Of a DNA stretch of 64,000 nucleotides, positions 17,724 to 26,448 are shown one piece after another. Both the position numbers and the translations under genes were made by a program. Numbering within the stretch: the stretch's first letter is position 1; the number at the start of each line of letters is the position of its first letter. A model generated the notes under the pieces. That model was not told the origin of the DNA and did no database searches. It was given only the letters and a program-made list of their open reading frames with translations. The stretch is from DAIPKP01 sp964539095 (GTDB lineage: Bacteria > Synergistota > Synergistia > Synergistales > Aminiphilaceae): assembly GCA_964539095.1 (NCBI GenBank), contig CAZIFL010000002.1, positions 145,674-209,673 of the forward strand. The letters run 5' to 3'.

Positions 17724-19532
17724 GTGAGGCGGCCTTGTCGAAACATAGGAAGCAGCGTGCTGCTCCTGCTGATGGTAGTGCTGATGGCTTCCGGAGCTTT
17801 TGGAGCGAGCCCCTTGGTAACGGGGGTTCATGTGGAGGGAAACCAGCATGTGGTTTCTGACCATATTTTGAGTGTCATTCAGACGAGAGGCGGAGACCCT
17901 CTTGATCGCGAGCAGCTGCGCAAGGATGTAGAGGCCATTTACAGTCTGGGCTTTTTTGCCTTGGTTGATGTGGATCTGCAGCCTCGTCCCGACGGAGTCA
18001 GCGTGGTTTTCGTCATTCGTGAAAATCCGGTGGTAGAAAACGTTCGCTTTCAGGGAAACACTGTTTTTACGGAGGAGCAGCTCAAAGAGGTTGTCTTTAC
18101 TACTCCGGGAAATGTCTTCAACCGAGTTTTCTTTCAGCACGATCTTCAGAGAATCCGCGAAAAGTATCAGGATGACGGCTACGTCCTCATGAGAGTAGAG
18201 GATGTGGCAGTGAACGGTGGAGAGATTACCGTCTCCATTATTGAGCCTCGGGTAGACTCCATTATTATTCAGGGGAATACGAGAACTCAGACTTACGTCA
18301 TCGAACGGCGGCTCAAGCTGGAGCCAGGGGACCTCTTTAACTCCAAGGCTCTTCGGAAGTCTCTCAACACGCTTCAGGGAATGGGCTATTTCGAGGACGT
18401 GAGCGTGGGTTTCGAGCCCACCGACGATCCTGCTACGGTGATTCTCGTTCTCACGGTGGAGGAGAAGCGCACCGGCCGGGTAACCTTTAATATCGGCTAC
18501 GGAAGCAGCTCGGGCTGGCAGGGGGGATTAGGATATGAAGATCCCAACTGGCAGGGTCGGGGACAGCGGCTCAATGTGGGATTCGATACGGGGGACCGGG
18601 AAGAGTATTGGGCCTCCTTCAGCGATCCCTACATGGACAAGAAAGTTTACGCCTGGAATGTGGGGATTACCAAGCGTACCTGGGATGAGCTTAACTATAG
18701 CGGTTCCGTGAACAACAACGGCTCCCGGACATCGAAATGGGCCATGGAGTACGACGAATCCGCTAAGGCTGCCTATGTCGGAGCGGGGCGCAAGTTTGGC
18801 CGCAACGAGGAATACCACTGGTACGCCACACTGGACTGGAAAGAGTCGGATATCGCTGTGCGCAGCTACGACATCGGCGTCATTCAGGAGCTTGGCTACG
18901 ATACCATCGAGGCCTTTAAAAACGACCGGCTTCGGGATGGAAAGGTCTTCTCCGTTACCGGAAAGGTCCAGCGTACCAACATGGCGGAGTACTCCTCCTA
19001 CCCCCGGGGGGATATCGAGTCCCTCACGGTGGAGCAGGCTCTGGAAGCTCTGGGAGGAGAATACTCCTTTACCAAGTGGTGGTTTGAGGGGAAGTACTAC
19101 ACCCCCATTCTTGGAGTTCGGGATGTGGTGGGTTCTCTCGGGAGCCTCAACGAAGAGGAGAATCCCCTTATTTTCGCCGCCCGGATCCGTGCGGGATGGT
19201 CTTCGGGGGCCCTCCCCTGGGTAGATCTCTACTCCATAGGGGGAGATTCCACCCTCCGAGGGTTCGACAGCGAATACTTCAAGGGGGATGAGATGCTTCT
19301 GGGGAACTTCGAACTCCGTCTTCCCGTGGAGGATTCCTTCTCTTTAGTGCTCTTTTACGATACCGGAAAGGCTTGGGATAGCCGGGATGGGGAGAGCATG
19401 AGCTTCTCGGATCTTGCGAGTAACTACGGTTTCGGCGTCCGGGTGAAGACCCCCATAGGGAATATCCGGCTTGATATAGCCGAAGGAGACGAGGAGACCC
19501 GAACCATCTTCAGCATGGGCGAACTCTTCTAG
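17724..19532 (+). CDS. bamA: Outer membrane protein assembly factor BamA (short form)
   Basis: Omp85-family barrel that folds proteins into the outer membrane. GTG 17724 with GAAGGAG upstream gives a signal peptide (LLLLMVVLMASGAFGAS) and 602 residues, well below the ~800 of proteobacterial BamA. I count only three POTRA domains, each begun by a G-N motif (VHVEGNQ, VRFQGNT, IIIQGNTRT), before the barrel starts with VTFNIGYGSSSGWQGG. The barrel has the conserved GDSTLRGF loop (~residues 510-517) and ends in phenylalanine, the usual C-terminal barrel signal. It leads the lipid A operon. TamA is less likely given this context. Confidence 0.9.
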   Translation: MRRPCRNIGSSVLLLLMVVLMASGAFGASPLVTGVHVEGNQHVVSDHILSVIQTRGGDPLDREQLRKDVEAIYSLGFFALVDVDLQPRPDGVSVVFVIRENPVVENVRFQGNTVFTEEQLKEVVFTTPGNVFNRVFFQHDLQRIREKYQDDGYVLMRVEDVAVNGGEITVSIIEPRVDSIIIQGNTRTQTYVIERRLKLEPGDLFNSKALRKSLNTLQGMGYFEDVSVGFEPTDDPATVILVLTVEEKRTGRVTFNIGYGSSSGWQGGLGYEDPNWQGRGQRLNVGFDTGDREEYWASFSDPYMDKKVYAWNVGITKRTWDELNYSGSVNNNGSRTSKWAMEYDESAKAAYVGAGRKFGRNEEYHWYATLDWKESDIAVRSYDIGVIQELGYDTIEAFKNDRLRDGKVFSVTGKVQRTNMAEYSSYPRGDIESLTVEQALEALGGEYSFTKWWFEGKYYTPILGVRDVVGSLGSLNEEENPLIFAARIRAGWSSGALPWVDLYSIGGDSTLRGFDSEYFKGDEMLLGNFELRLPVEDSFSLVLFYDTGKAWDSRDGESMSFSDLASNYGFGVRVKTPIGNIRLDIAEGDEETRTIFSMGELF

Positions 19533-19547
19533 CCTGAAGGCTCTATC

Positions 19548-20834
19548 ATGAGGCGGAAGCAGGCTTTCCTTTCTTTCAATGGAGTTATGGGGGCTGCGGC
19601 GCTTATCTTCGCCGGAGCCCTTCTTTTCGTGTCCCCCTCGCCGGGAATGGCCAGGGGCATTGCCATCGACGGCATCCCTGTCTGGCTTGTGGAGACCATG
19701 GAAAAAAGCCTCGGAGCGGTATGGCAAGAGCTTGCCCTTCGCTCCTCGGAGAAGGAAGAACAGGAACGGGTGCTTCGGCTTGTGGTGGAACGGCTCTACC
19801 CTGGGTACTTTCTGGAGAGCCTTGCGATTCTTCCGGAGGGGACGTTGCAGGTACGCTTCTCTTCCCGGCAGGAATTCCTGCGGAAGGATTGGAATGTCAC
19901 CCTGCTCCCCCCTCCTTTAGAAGAGCCTTTTTCCGAATGGTTTGCGGAGGACATGAAGACTCTGGAGGGGATACTCTTTCAAAGCCTTTCGGGGGTTCCT
20001 CCCTCGGCTCTCGGCTGGGGGGATGTGGCTTTTCGGAACTTCCTCGCCGGGGAGACCTCGGCTCTTCTCCCCGGATGGCATGCAGCACCGATGATCCGCC
20101 TTCCTGGGGAGGGAGTGCCGGAGCTGGAGATCTCCTTTATTCCGCAGCCCCCTCTTGTGTTGGCTCTGGTGCCGTCGCTTCAATCTGAGACGCTTCCCAT
20201 AATGCTTCGACAGGACCTCAAGGAGGGGATGATCAAGGACCTCTCCCCCCTGGTGGGGCTCCCTGTGGTCTGGCTGGATCGTCACGGGGAAGAGGTTGAA
20301 CTCTGGGCGGTCTCTCTTCTTGGAGAACGTAATGTGGCAGCTCGCTCTGACGCCACGCTCTCCATTCATTTTGAAGCGGAACAGCTTTCCCGGATACGGG
20401 TCTCTGTAGAGAGCACCTCCTACGTTCTCCAAGGGTGGCTTGCGGGGTATGCAGGGAGTGACGGGCACTATCCTGAGCTTGGATTGCACTTCGGAAAAAA
20501 ACTCTCTCCCCGAAGAGAGGCTCCGGAACTCTACGGCGAATGGATCATGACAGTCAACGATTTTTCTCTGGAAAGCCGGTGGGGAGTCCGTTTTTCCCCC
20601 TGGGGAGATGTCTTTCTGGGGGGGGAGTTCTCCTGGCCTGGGGGGGATCTTTGGTGGCGTCTTTGGGCGGATTCTCGGGAGATCCGCTCCCCCTACCTCT
20701 GGTGGCGCTACAACCCCGAGGGAGAGCATAACGGTGCTTTGGGGTGGCGGATCAACGAGCATTTCTCCCTGGAGCTGCACTACGATGAACGAGCCCGGGA
20801 TCAGATCTCTCTCCGGGCGGTGGGGAATCTGTAA
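19548..20834 (+). CDS. Exported envelope protein of unknown function between bamA and lpxD
   Basis: 428 residues. The N-terminal signal peptide (LIFAGALLFVSPSPGMARG) has a cleavage site near residue 36. The middle has a POTRA-like alpha/beta feel (VVERLYPGYFLESLAILPEGTLQV). The last ~130 residues are rich in alternating aromatic/hydrophobic residues typical of beta strands (GDLWWRLWADS, PYLWWRYNP, HFSLELHYDE), suggesting an outer-membrane or strand-rich periplasmic protein. 15 bases after bamA and 12 before lpxD, so in the same operon and likely involved in outer membrane or lipid A assembly. Not a recognised family. Confidence 0.7.
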   Translation: MRRKQAFLSFNGVMGAAALIFAGALLFVSPSPGMARGIAIDGIPVWLVETMEKSLGAVWQELALRSSEKEEQERVLRLVVERLYPGYFLESLAILPEGTLQVRFSSRQEFLRKDWNVTLLPPPLEEPFSEWFAEDMKTLEGILFQSLSGVPPSALGWGDVAFRNFLAGETSALLPGWHAAPMIRLPGEGVPELEISFIPQPPLVLALVPSLQSETLPIMLRQDLKEGMIKDLSPLVGLPVVWLDRHGEEVELWAVSLLGERNVAARSDATLSIHFEAEQLSRIRVSVESTSYVLQGWLAGYAGSDGHYPELGLHFGKKLSPRREAPELYGEWIMTVNDFSLESRWGVRFSPWGDVFLGGEFSWPGGDLWWRLWADSREIRSPYLWWRYNPEGEHNGALGWRINEHFSLELHYDERARDQISLRAVGNL

Positions 20835-20846
20835 GGAGGGAGTTTT

Positions 20847-21896
20847 ATGAAAAAAAAGGGGGCCTCCATCTCTCTTGCCGTGCTTGCGGCAAAACTCCAG
20901 GGAAGAGTCGTGGGCAACACGCTTCGGGAGGTCTGCGGTGTGGGAACTCCGGAAGAGCACGATTCTCGCAGGGTGGTTCCTCTCTGGGGAGCTGGCGAAA
21001 AGCTTCCCCTGGACGCTAAGGCTAACCCCGTGCTTCTCACGAGGGAAGATCTTCTTCCTTCGGGATTTGATGCCATTCTTGTGGAAAATCCGCGAAAGTG
21101 TCTCATCCCTCTCCTCGAAGCCTTTCAGGCGGTACGTTCTTTTCGGGGAGGGATTCATTCTTCTGCCTGGGTGGATCCCGGCGCAGAGATTCACCCGGGA
21201 GCGTGGATCGGTCCTCAGTGTGTGGTGGAGGAGGGGGCCGTGGTGGAGGAGGGGGCTGTGCTGGTGGCTCAGATTTACCTCGGAGCCTATTCCCGGGTGG
21301 GGAGCAACAGCCGTATTGAACCCCAGGTGGTACTCTACTCCGGGGTCGTTTTGGAAGAGGATGTCATTGTACACGCGGGCTCCATTTTAGGAGCCGACGG
21401 CTTCGGCTATGAGTCCCAGAAGGAGAATCCTCCTCTCAAGGTTCCCCAGATTGGAGGGGTCTGTATTGAGCGAGGGGTGGAGATCGGAGCCAACGTTACC
21501 GTGGATCGGGGAACCATTGGAACCACCCGCATTGGTGCCTACAGCAAGCTGGACGATCATGTGCATGTGGGACACAACTGTGTGGTGGGGAAGCGATGCC
21601 TTCTCATAGCCTTTGCGGGGCTTGCGGGAAGTGCGGTGCTGGAGGATGATGTTATTCTCGCCGCCAAGAGCGGCGTGGCCCAGCATGTCTGTGTAGGGAA
21701 GGGGAGTCAGGTGGCGGCGTGCGGGGGAGCCACCAAAGATGTTCCTCCGGGGAGCGTGGTCTCCGGATTTCCCGCCTGGGAGCATCGGAAGGAGCTGGTG
21801 GCGCAAAGCCATCTTCGAAAGATGCCGGAGTTGGTGAAAAGAATTCGGGAGATGGAAAAAGAGCTTCGGGAACTCAAGGAAACCCTCCATCCATGA
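20847..21896 (+). CDS. lpxD: UDP-3-O-(3-hydroxyacyl)glucosamine N-acyltransferase
   Basis: Adds the N-linked hydroxyacyl chain in step three of lipid A synthesis, with acyl-ACP as donor. 349 residues. N-terminal nucleotide-binding domain (residues ~1-100), then a left-handed hexapeptide helix (HSSAWVDPGAEIHPGAWIG, GADGFGYESQ). The catalytic histidine region is LDDHVHVGHNCVVGKRCLL (~residues 233-251), and a C-terminal helix is rich in Glu/Lys. TAAGGAGGGAG precedes the ATG. Its last codons overlap the start of lpxC by four bases (ATGA), so the two are translationally coupled. Confidence 0.96.
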   Translation: MKKKGASISLAVLAAKLQGRVVGNTLREVCGVGTPEEHDSRRVVPLWGAGEKLPLDAKANPVLLTREDLLPSGFDAILVENPRKCLIPLLEAFQAVRSFRGGIHSSAWVDPGAEIHPGAWIGPQCVVEEGAVVEEGAVLVAQIYLGAYSRVGSNSRIEPQVVLYSGVVLEEDVIVHAGSILGADGFGYESQKENPPLKVPQIGGVCIERGVEIGANVTVDRGTIGTTRIGAYSKLDDHVHVGHNCVVGKRCLLIAFAGLAGSAVLEDDVILAAKSGVAQHVCVGKGSQVAACGGATKDVPPGSVVSGFPAWEHRKELVAQSHLRKMPELVKRIREMEKELRELKETLHP

Positions 21897-22711
21897 ACAA
21901 TTATACCCTTCGGGAGGAGATCCTTTTTTCCGGCCTGGGACTTCACCGGGGAACCCAAGGAACCCTTCGAGTTACTCCCTCGGAGAAGGGATGCATCACC
22001 TTTTGTTTTGGAAAGGCCTCCTTTGATCTTCGGGAGGCTTCCTTTCAGGGGGGGGGGCGGGGGACGGTGCTCTCCTTCGGGAACTCCCATTCTCTTGCCA
22101 CGGCGGAACATCTTCTGGGAGCCCTCTGTCTCTGCGGCGTATGGAGTGTGGATATTACTGTAGAGGCAGAAGAAGTCCCCATGGGGGACGGGAGCGCCGC
22201 CTTCTTTACGAAAGAGCTTTTCCCCCGAAGAGAGCTTCTGGAGGAACCAATAGAGCCCCTCTATCTGGGAACCCCTCTCTCTGTGGGAGATCCCGGAGAG
22301 GGGCCCTTCGTGGCTGCCTTTCCCGCTTCCCGGTTCGGCATGACCTACGCCTTTTCCCACCCTCATCCCCTCATCGGCTCCCAGTGGCGAAGCTTTGTCT
22401 GGGATGATACGGTTCGTACGACTCTTGAGGGGGCCCGGACCTTCGGCTTTCTTTCCGAGGTGGAGGCCCTTCGTCGGCGGGGGCTCGCCCTGGGGGGCTC
22501 TCTGGAAAATGCGCTGGTTTTTGACGAATCGGGAATTTGTAACCCCGAGGGGCTTCGTTTTTTCGACGAGTGTGTCCGGCACAAGATGCTGGATTTTCTG
22601 GGGGATCTCATGCTCCTCGGAAGACCTCTGGTAGCGCATGTGGTGGCTTTTCGAGGTGGACATGCAGCCCATCTTCGGCTGGTGGAACGGTTGCGTAGGG
22701 GCGATTCATGA
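21893..22711 (+). CDS. lpxC: UDP-3-O-acyl-N-acetylglucosamine deacetylase
   Basis: Zinc-dependent committed step of lipid A synthesis. ATG 21893 overlaps the lpxD stop; 272 residues, a little short of the usual ~300. The zinc ligands and catalytic motifs are visible: HSLATAEHLLGAL, MGDGSAAFF, HKMLDFLGDLMLLG and GGHAAHLRLV. The active domain is complete. The final residues RRGDS and the TGA stop at 22709-22711 are encoded by a copy of the palindromic repeat, in the same way as at the end of kdsB, so the native C-terminus was probably cut or replaced when the repeat arrived. Confidence 0.95.
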   Translation: MNNYTLREEILFSGLGLHRGTQGTLRVTPSEKGCITFCFGKASFDLREASFQGGGRGTVLSFGNSHSLATAEHLLGALCLCGVWSVDITVEAEEVPMGDGSAAFFTKELFPRRELLEEPIEPLYLGTPLSVGDPGEGPFVAAFPASRFGMTYAFSHPHPLIGSQWRSFVWDDTVRTTLEGARTFGFLSEVEALRRRGLALGGSLENALVFDESGICNPEGLRFFDECVRHKMLDFLGDLMLLGRPLVAHVVAFRGGHAAHLRLVERLRRGDS

Positions 22712-22720
22712 ATCGCCCTT
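22695..22720. repeat. GTAG palindromic repeat, copy 1 (ends lpxC)
   Basis: Left arm GTAGGGGCGATTC and a right arm GAATCGCCCTT with a decayed end, around a central AT. Its TGA is the lpxC stop codon. Bases 22690-22720 are identical to 33495-33525 at the end of kdsB. Confidence 0.9.
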
Positions 22721-22739
22721 CTGTAAGGAGGTTTTTCTT

Positions 22740-23204
22740 GTGAGTGACAAACAGATTTTGGATATTCAGGGGATCATGAGCCGGCTTCCTCATAGATATC
22801 CCTTTCTTCTCGTGGATCGGATTCTTGAGCTTCAGGAGGATCGGGTGGTGGGGCTCAAGAACGTGACGTACAACGAACCCTTTTTCCAGGGGCACTTTCC
22901 CCAGGAGCCTGTTATGCCCGGGGTGCTCATCCTTGAAGCTATGGGACAGGTTGCGGCCATGATGGTGCTTCTCATTCCAGGGAGCGAACATCTGGTCCCC
23001 TATCTTACCGGGGTGGATAAAGCCAAGTTTCGCCGCCCTGTTCGCCCGGGAGATCAGCTTATTACTGAGGCTAAGGCGGAGCGTTTCCGCCGACGGGTGG
23101 GAAAGGTCTCTGTGCGGGCCACCGTAGAGGGAGATCTCGCAGCGGAGGCGGTGCTCGGTTTTCTTCTGGCAGAGCGGCTTGATGCCACAAAGGGAGATGC
23201 CTGA
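22740..23204 (+). CDS. fabZ: 3-hydroxyacyl-ACP dehydratase FabZ
   Basis: Dehydrates 3-hydroxyacyl-ACP in fatty acid synthesis and so competes with LpxA for the hydroxyacyl donor, which explains its place between lpxC and lpxA. GTG 22740 after GGAGG gives 154 residues, the normal length. Motifs: ILDIQGIMSRLPHRYPFLL, then the catalytic GHFPQEPVMPGVLILEAMGQ with the active-site His and Glu. Its stop overlaps the lpxA start (ATGA). The ribosome site directly follows repeat copy 1, so the repeat is in the lpxC-fabZ intergenic mRNA. Confidence 0.95.
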   Translation: MSDKQILDIQGIMSRLPHRYPFLLVDRILELQEDRVVGLKNVTYNEPFFQGHFPQEPVMPGVLILEAMGQVAAMMVLLIPGSEHLVPYLTGVDKAKFRRPVRPGDQLITEAKAERFRRRVGKVSVRATVEGDLAAEAVLGFLLAERLDATKGDA

Positions 23205-23989
23205 TGGTAACGGTACATCCTACAGCCATCGTTTCCTCTAAGGCGGAGATTGAAGAGGGGGTTCAGATCGGCCCTTACTGTATTGTGGGAGATCGGGTGC
23301 GTATCGGCAAAGGCACCGTGCTGGAGGCCTTCGTACGCCTCTGCGATTACGTGAAGGTGGGGGAAAACTGCCGTTTCTTCGAGCATGTTACTCTGGGGCG
23401 GGAGCCCCAGGATTTCGACTTCAAGGGTGAAGAGAGCTGGGTTATTCTCGAAAAAGACGTGGTGCTCCGGGAGAACGTTACCATTCACCGGGCCAGCGGA
23501 GAGGGCAAGGCTACTCGTGTAGGCGAGGGATGCTACATCATGGAGGGGTGCCATCTGGGGCATAACGTAGAGCTTGCTCCCCGGGTGGTGATGGCCAACA
23601 AGGCGGGGCTCTCGGGATACGTGCATGTGGGAGAAAAGACTGTCATCGGCGGCATGGCGGGGGTGCATCAGTTCGTGCATATCGGCCGGAACTGCATGGT
23701 GGGAGGACTTTCCAAGATTGTGAAAGACGTTCCCCCCTTTCTTCTGGTGGATGGTCATCCCGCCCGGGTCTACGGACTGAATAAAGTGGGGCTTCGGCGA
23801 AACGGCTTCAACGCCGCTGCTCGGACTGATGTGGCTCACATCTACCAGCAGATCTATCGGGGAGGGCTTCCCATGCGGGAGGCTCTGGCTCTTCTCCGGC
23901 AGGAACGCTCTGATGATCTTGCCCGGGAGATCCTGGACTTTGCGGATGCCGGAAGCGGCCGGGGATTAACTCCCTGGATACGGTCCTAG
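23204..23989 (+). CDS. lpxA: UDP-N-acetylglucosamine O-acyltransferase
   Basis: First step of lipid A synthesis: transfers a 3-hydroxyacyl chain from ACP to UDP-GlcNAc. 261 residues, the usual size. Left-handed beta helix of hexapeptides (VHPTAIVSSKAEIEEGVQIG at the start). The catalytic histidine lies in MEGCHLGHNVELAPRVVMAN, then GGMAGVHQFVHIG, and a C-terminal helical domain (ALALLRQERSDDLAREIL). Starts by a four-base overlap with the fabZ stop. Chain-length preference cannot be read with confidence. Confidence 0.96.
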   Translation: MVTVHPTAIVSSKAEIEEGVQIGPYCIVGDRVRIGKGTVLEAFVRLCDYVKVGENCRFFEHVTLGREPQDFDFKGEESWVILEKDVVLRENVTIHRASGEGKATRVGEGCYIMEGCHLGHNVELAPRVVMANKAGLSGYVHVGEKTVIGGMAGVHQFVHIGRNCMVGGLSKIVKDVPPFLLVDGHPARVYGLNKVGLRRNGFNAAARTDVAHIYQQIYRGGLPMREALALLRQERSDDLAREILDFADAGSGRGLTPWIRS

Positions 23990-23996
23990 ATCTCTC

Positions 23997-24476
23997 ATGA
24001 TACGGCTCGCAGCCTTTGACGTGGATGGAACCCTTACGGATGGGGGGATTTACCTGGATGGGGGAGAGGGAGAGTGGAAACGCTTCGACGTGCAGGACGG
24101 CATGGGGTTCTCCCTTCTTGCCCGTTCCGGGGTTGTCCTTGCAGTTATCAGCGGCCGCTACTCCCCCGTTACAGAGCGACGGGTTCGGGAACTTGGTGTA
24201 GAACACTGCATCAACGGAGTGGGGGAGAAACTTCCCGTGCTTCAGGAGCTTGCCCAAAAGTTGGGGTTTGCTCCGGAGGAAGTGGCCTTTGTCGGTGATG
24301 ACATCAACGATCTCCCCTGTATTGCCTGGGCAGGGCTCGGCATGGCGGTGCAAAATGCGCTGCCGGAGGTGCAGGAGAGGGCGGACTATGTCACACGCCG
24401 TTCCGGAGGTTTCGGGGCGGTTCGGGAAGCGGCGGAGTATATTCTGGCGTATAACAACAGATCCGAAGGGGGATAG
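23997..24476 (+). CDS. kdsC: 3-deoxy-D-manno-octulosonate 8-phosphate phosphatase
   Basis: HAD-superfamily phosphatase that frees Kdo from Kdo-8-phosphate. 159 residues, the length of the minimal C0-type HAD enzyme without a cap domain. HAD motif I is AAFDVDGTLTDGGI (residues ~4-17), motif II VISGRYSP, and motif III-IV region VAFVGDDINDLPCI. It has the short C-terminal tail of KdsC. Position between lpxA and the Lpt permease, with kdsB, kdsA and kdsD further down the same operon, supports the assignment over other HAD phosphatases. Confidence 0.92.
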   Translation: MIRLAAFDVDGTLTDGGIYLDGGEGEWKRFDVQDGMGFSLLARSGVVLAVISGRYSPVTERRVRELGVEHCINGVGEKLPVLQELAQKLGFAPEEVAFVGDDINDLPCIAWAGLGMAVQNALPEVQERADYVTRRSGGFGAVREAAEYILAYNNRSEGG

Positions 24477-24480
24477 ATCC

Positions 24481-25584
24481 GTGCCCAGGGGATGGAGAAT
24501 CCTGGATCGCTATATGGCGACGGAGATGGTGCAGCCCTTTATCTTCGGTATCCTTGCCTTTACCGTGATTTTTGTGGCCGGAGGCGTGCTCTTTCAGATT
24601 GCGGATCTCATCATCGAACGGGGGATCAGCATGTGGGTGGTGACACGGCTCTTTCTCTACCGCCTCCCCGAAGTGATCGCCCTGGTAATTCCCATGTCCT
24701 CCCTTCTTGCGGCGCTCCTTACCTTTGGGGGGCTTTCGGGGAGAAGCGAGATTGTCGCTTTCCGTGCCTCGGGAATCTCCTTTCAGCGGATTCTCCGCCC
24801 GGTTATTCTTCTCTCTCTGGGAGTGGTCTTTCTCTCGGTGCTCTGGAACGAAACGGTGGTCCCTCTGAGTAACCGGGCGTATTATGCGGTGATGCAGACC
24901 GAAGTATTAAAAGAGCGTCCGTCTCTCGTGCGGGAACGGATTTTTCTTCGTGAAGAGAGCGAGGGGCATCTCAAGAGGGTGATCTATATCGATCGTCTCA
25001 AGCCCAAGGCGGGGAGAATGGAGAAGATCCTGGTGCAGGAGTTCGATAAAGGGCGCCTCTCCCGAATCCTCTCCGCTGAAAAGGGGACCTGGGAGGGGGG
25101 AACGTGGACTCTCGAAGAGGGTAAAATCTATGAAGTGGCTTCCGGCGGTGTTGTCTCTCTTCTCATGACCTTTGAAAGCCAGACCATCCCCCTAGAGCTT
25201 TCTCCTCTTCAGATGGAGCAGTCTAACCGAGATCCGGACTCCATGGGTATTGTGGAACTCTTCCATCAAATTTCCGTGGTCTCCGCCCACGGGGGGGATG
25301 TACGCCCTCTCTGGGTCTCTCTGCACATGCGTCTTGCCTTCCCCTGGGCTACAGTGGTGCTGGCTCTGGTGGGAGCCTGCCTCGGGGTGCGGCATCACCG
25401 GGGGGGAGCGGGGATCGGATTGGGGATGAGTATCCTTGTGGCCTTCGGGTACTACGTGGTGATGTCTTTCTTTCGGGCTCTGGCCCAAGGGGGGAAGCTG
25501 CCTGTCTTTATGGGAGCCTGGTTTCCGGTCTGCCTCTTTCTTGTGCTTGGGGGATTTCTCGTGGGGCGGGCGAACAAAACCTAG
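24481..25584 (+). CDS. LptF/LptG-family LPS export permease
   Basis: Inner-membrane permease of the YjgP/YjgQ family that, with LptB and a partner permease, pulls lipopolysaccharide from the membrane. 367 residues from GTG 24481, after GGGGG. Three transmembrane helices at the N-terminus (ILDRYMATEMVQPFIFGILA, then the PEVIALVIPMSSLLAALLTFG segment), a periplasmic jellyroll-like domain (~residues 130-270), and three helices at the C-terminus. No second permease, LptA, LptB or LptC is in the window, so LptF cannot be told from LptG. The stop is the first codon of repeat copy 2. Confidence 0.88.
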   Translation: MPRGWRILDRYMATEMVQPFIFGILAFTVIFVAGGVLFQIADLIIERGISMWVVTRLFLYRLPEVIALVIPMSSLLAALLTFGGLSGRSEIVAFRASGISFQRILRPVILLSLGVVFLSVLWNETVVPLSNRAYYAVMQTEVLKERPSLVRERIFLREESEGHLKRVIYIDRLKPKAGRMEKILVQEFDKGRLSRILSAEKGTWEGGTWTLEEGKIYEVASGGVVSLLMTFESQTIPLELSPLQMEQSNRDPDSMGIVELFHQISVVSAHGGDVRPLWVSLHMRLAFPWATVVLALVGACLGVRHHRGGAGIGLGMSILVAFGYYVVMSFFRALAQGGKLPVFMGAWFPVCLFLVLGGFLVGRANKT

Positions 25585-25613
25585 TAGGGGCGATTCATGA
25601 ATCGCCCCTACTA
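25582..25613. repeat. GTAG palindromic repeat, copy 2 (intergenic, perfect)
   Basis: A 32-base perfect palindrome: arms TAGTAGGGGCGATTCA and its reverse complement. It lies between the Lpt permease and lpxI, and its first three bases are the permease stop codon. Confidence 0.95.
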
Positions 25614-25632
25614 ACGGGGGAGGATACGCTAG

Positions 25633-26448
25633 ATGAATGTTATGCGTGCGGTAGTGGCGGGAGAGGGATTGCTCCCTCAGGAGATCGCCCGGCGGTTGAC
25701 CGCCCGGGGGAATCCTCCGGTGGTCTATGCACTCCGGGAGGAGGTGGGGGAGCTTTCCAAGTTTGCTCTGGAGCTTCTTCATTTCCCTCGGCTGGAACTC
25801 AAGGCGGTGATGGAGGATCTTCTGCAGCGGGGTGTGGAGGAGCTTATTCTTGCGGGGGGAGTTCCCAAAACGCTCATGTATCATCCCGCCCTTCTCGACG
25901 ACTCTGCCCGCCAGCTCGTTCAGAGCATTCGCGATCGCGACGATCACTCTCTTTTGGGGGGAGTCGTCGCCTACATCGAAAGTGCGGGAATCCGGGTGGT
26001 GCAGTATGCGGATATTATCGAGGATCTCCTCGCTTCCCCAGGGCAGATTGCGGGGCGAGAGCCTACAGAGCGTGAGTGGGATGATCTTCGTTACGGAAGA
26101 GATCTGGCCAGTCAGGTGCTGCACCTCTCCTTCGGCCAGACTGTGGTGGTCTGTGATCGTTCGGTGGTGGCGGTGGAAGCCATGGAGGGCACCGATGCGG
26201 CCCTTCTCCGGGCGGGAGGCCTCTGCAAGGGGGGGGTGGTGGTGAAGATGATGCGTATTGATCAGGACATGCGCTACGATCTTCCCACGGTGGGGACCAA
26301 AACCCTGGTCACCATGGCCCGGGCGGGGTTGAAATGCCTCGCAGTGGAGGCGGGACGCACGGTCATTCTCACTCCCGAGCACGTTCGGAGGGTTGCGGCG
26401 GACATGGGGATTGCTGTGGTAGGGGTGCGTCATTGTCCCTCTTCCTGA
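25633..26448 (+). CDS. lpxI: UDP-2,3-diacylglucosamine diphosphatase LpxI (DUF1009)
   Basis: Hydrolyses UDP-2,3-diacylglucosamine to lipid X and UMP, the step done by LpxH in Escherichia coli. 271 residues, the family length. N-terminal Rossmann-like domain (VVAGEGLLPQEIARRL), middle helical part with GGVPKTLMYHPALLD, and the C-terminal catalytic DUF1009 core with DIIEDLLASPGQIAGREPT, SFGQTVVVCDRSVVAVEAMEGTD and MRYDLPTVGTKTL. GGGGGAGG is upstream of the ATG. It overlaps lpxB by 16 bases. Its presence shows the LpxI version of the pathway. Confidence 0.94.
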   Translation: MNVMRAVVAGEGLLPQEIARRLTARGNPPVVYALREEVGELSKFALELLHFPRLELKAVMEDLLQRGVEELILAGGVPKTLMYHPALLDDSARQLVQSIRDRDDHSLLGGVVAYIESAGIRVVQYADIIEDLLASPGQIAGREPTEREWDDLRYGRDLASQVLHLSFGQTVVVCDRSVVAVEAMEGTDAALLRAGGLCKGGVVVKMMRIDQDMRYDLPTVGTKTLVTMARAGLKCLAVEAGRTVILTPEHVRRVAADMGIAVVGVRHCPSS

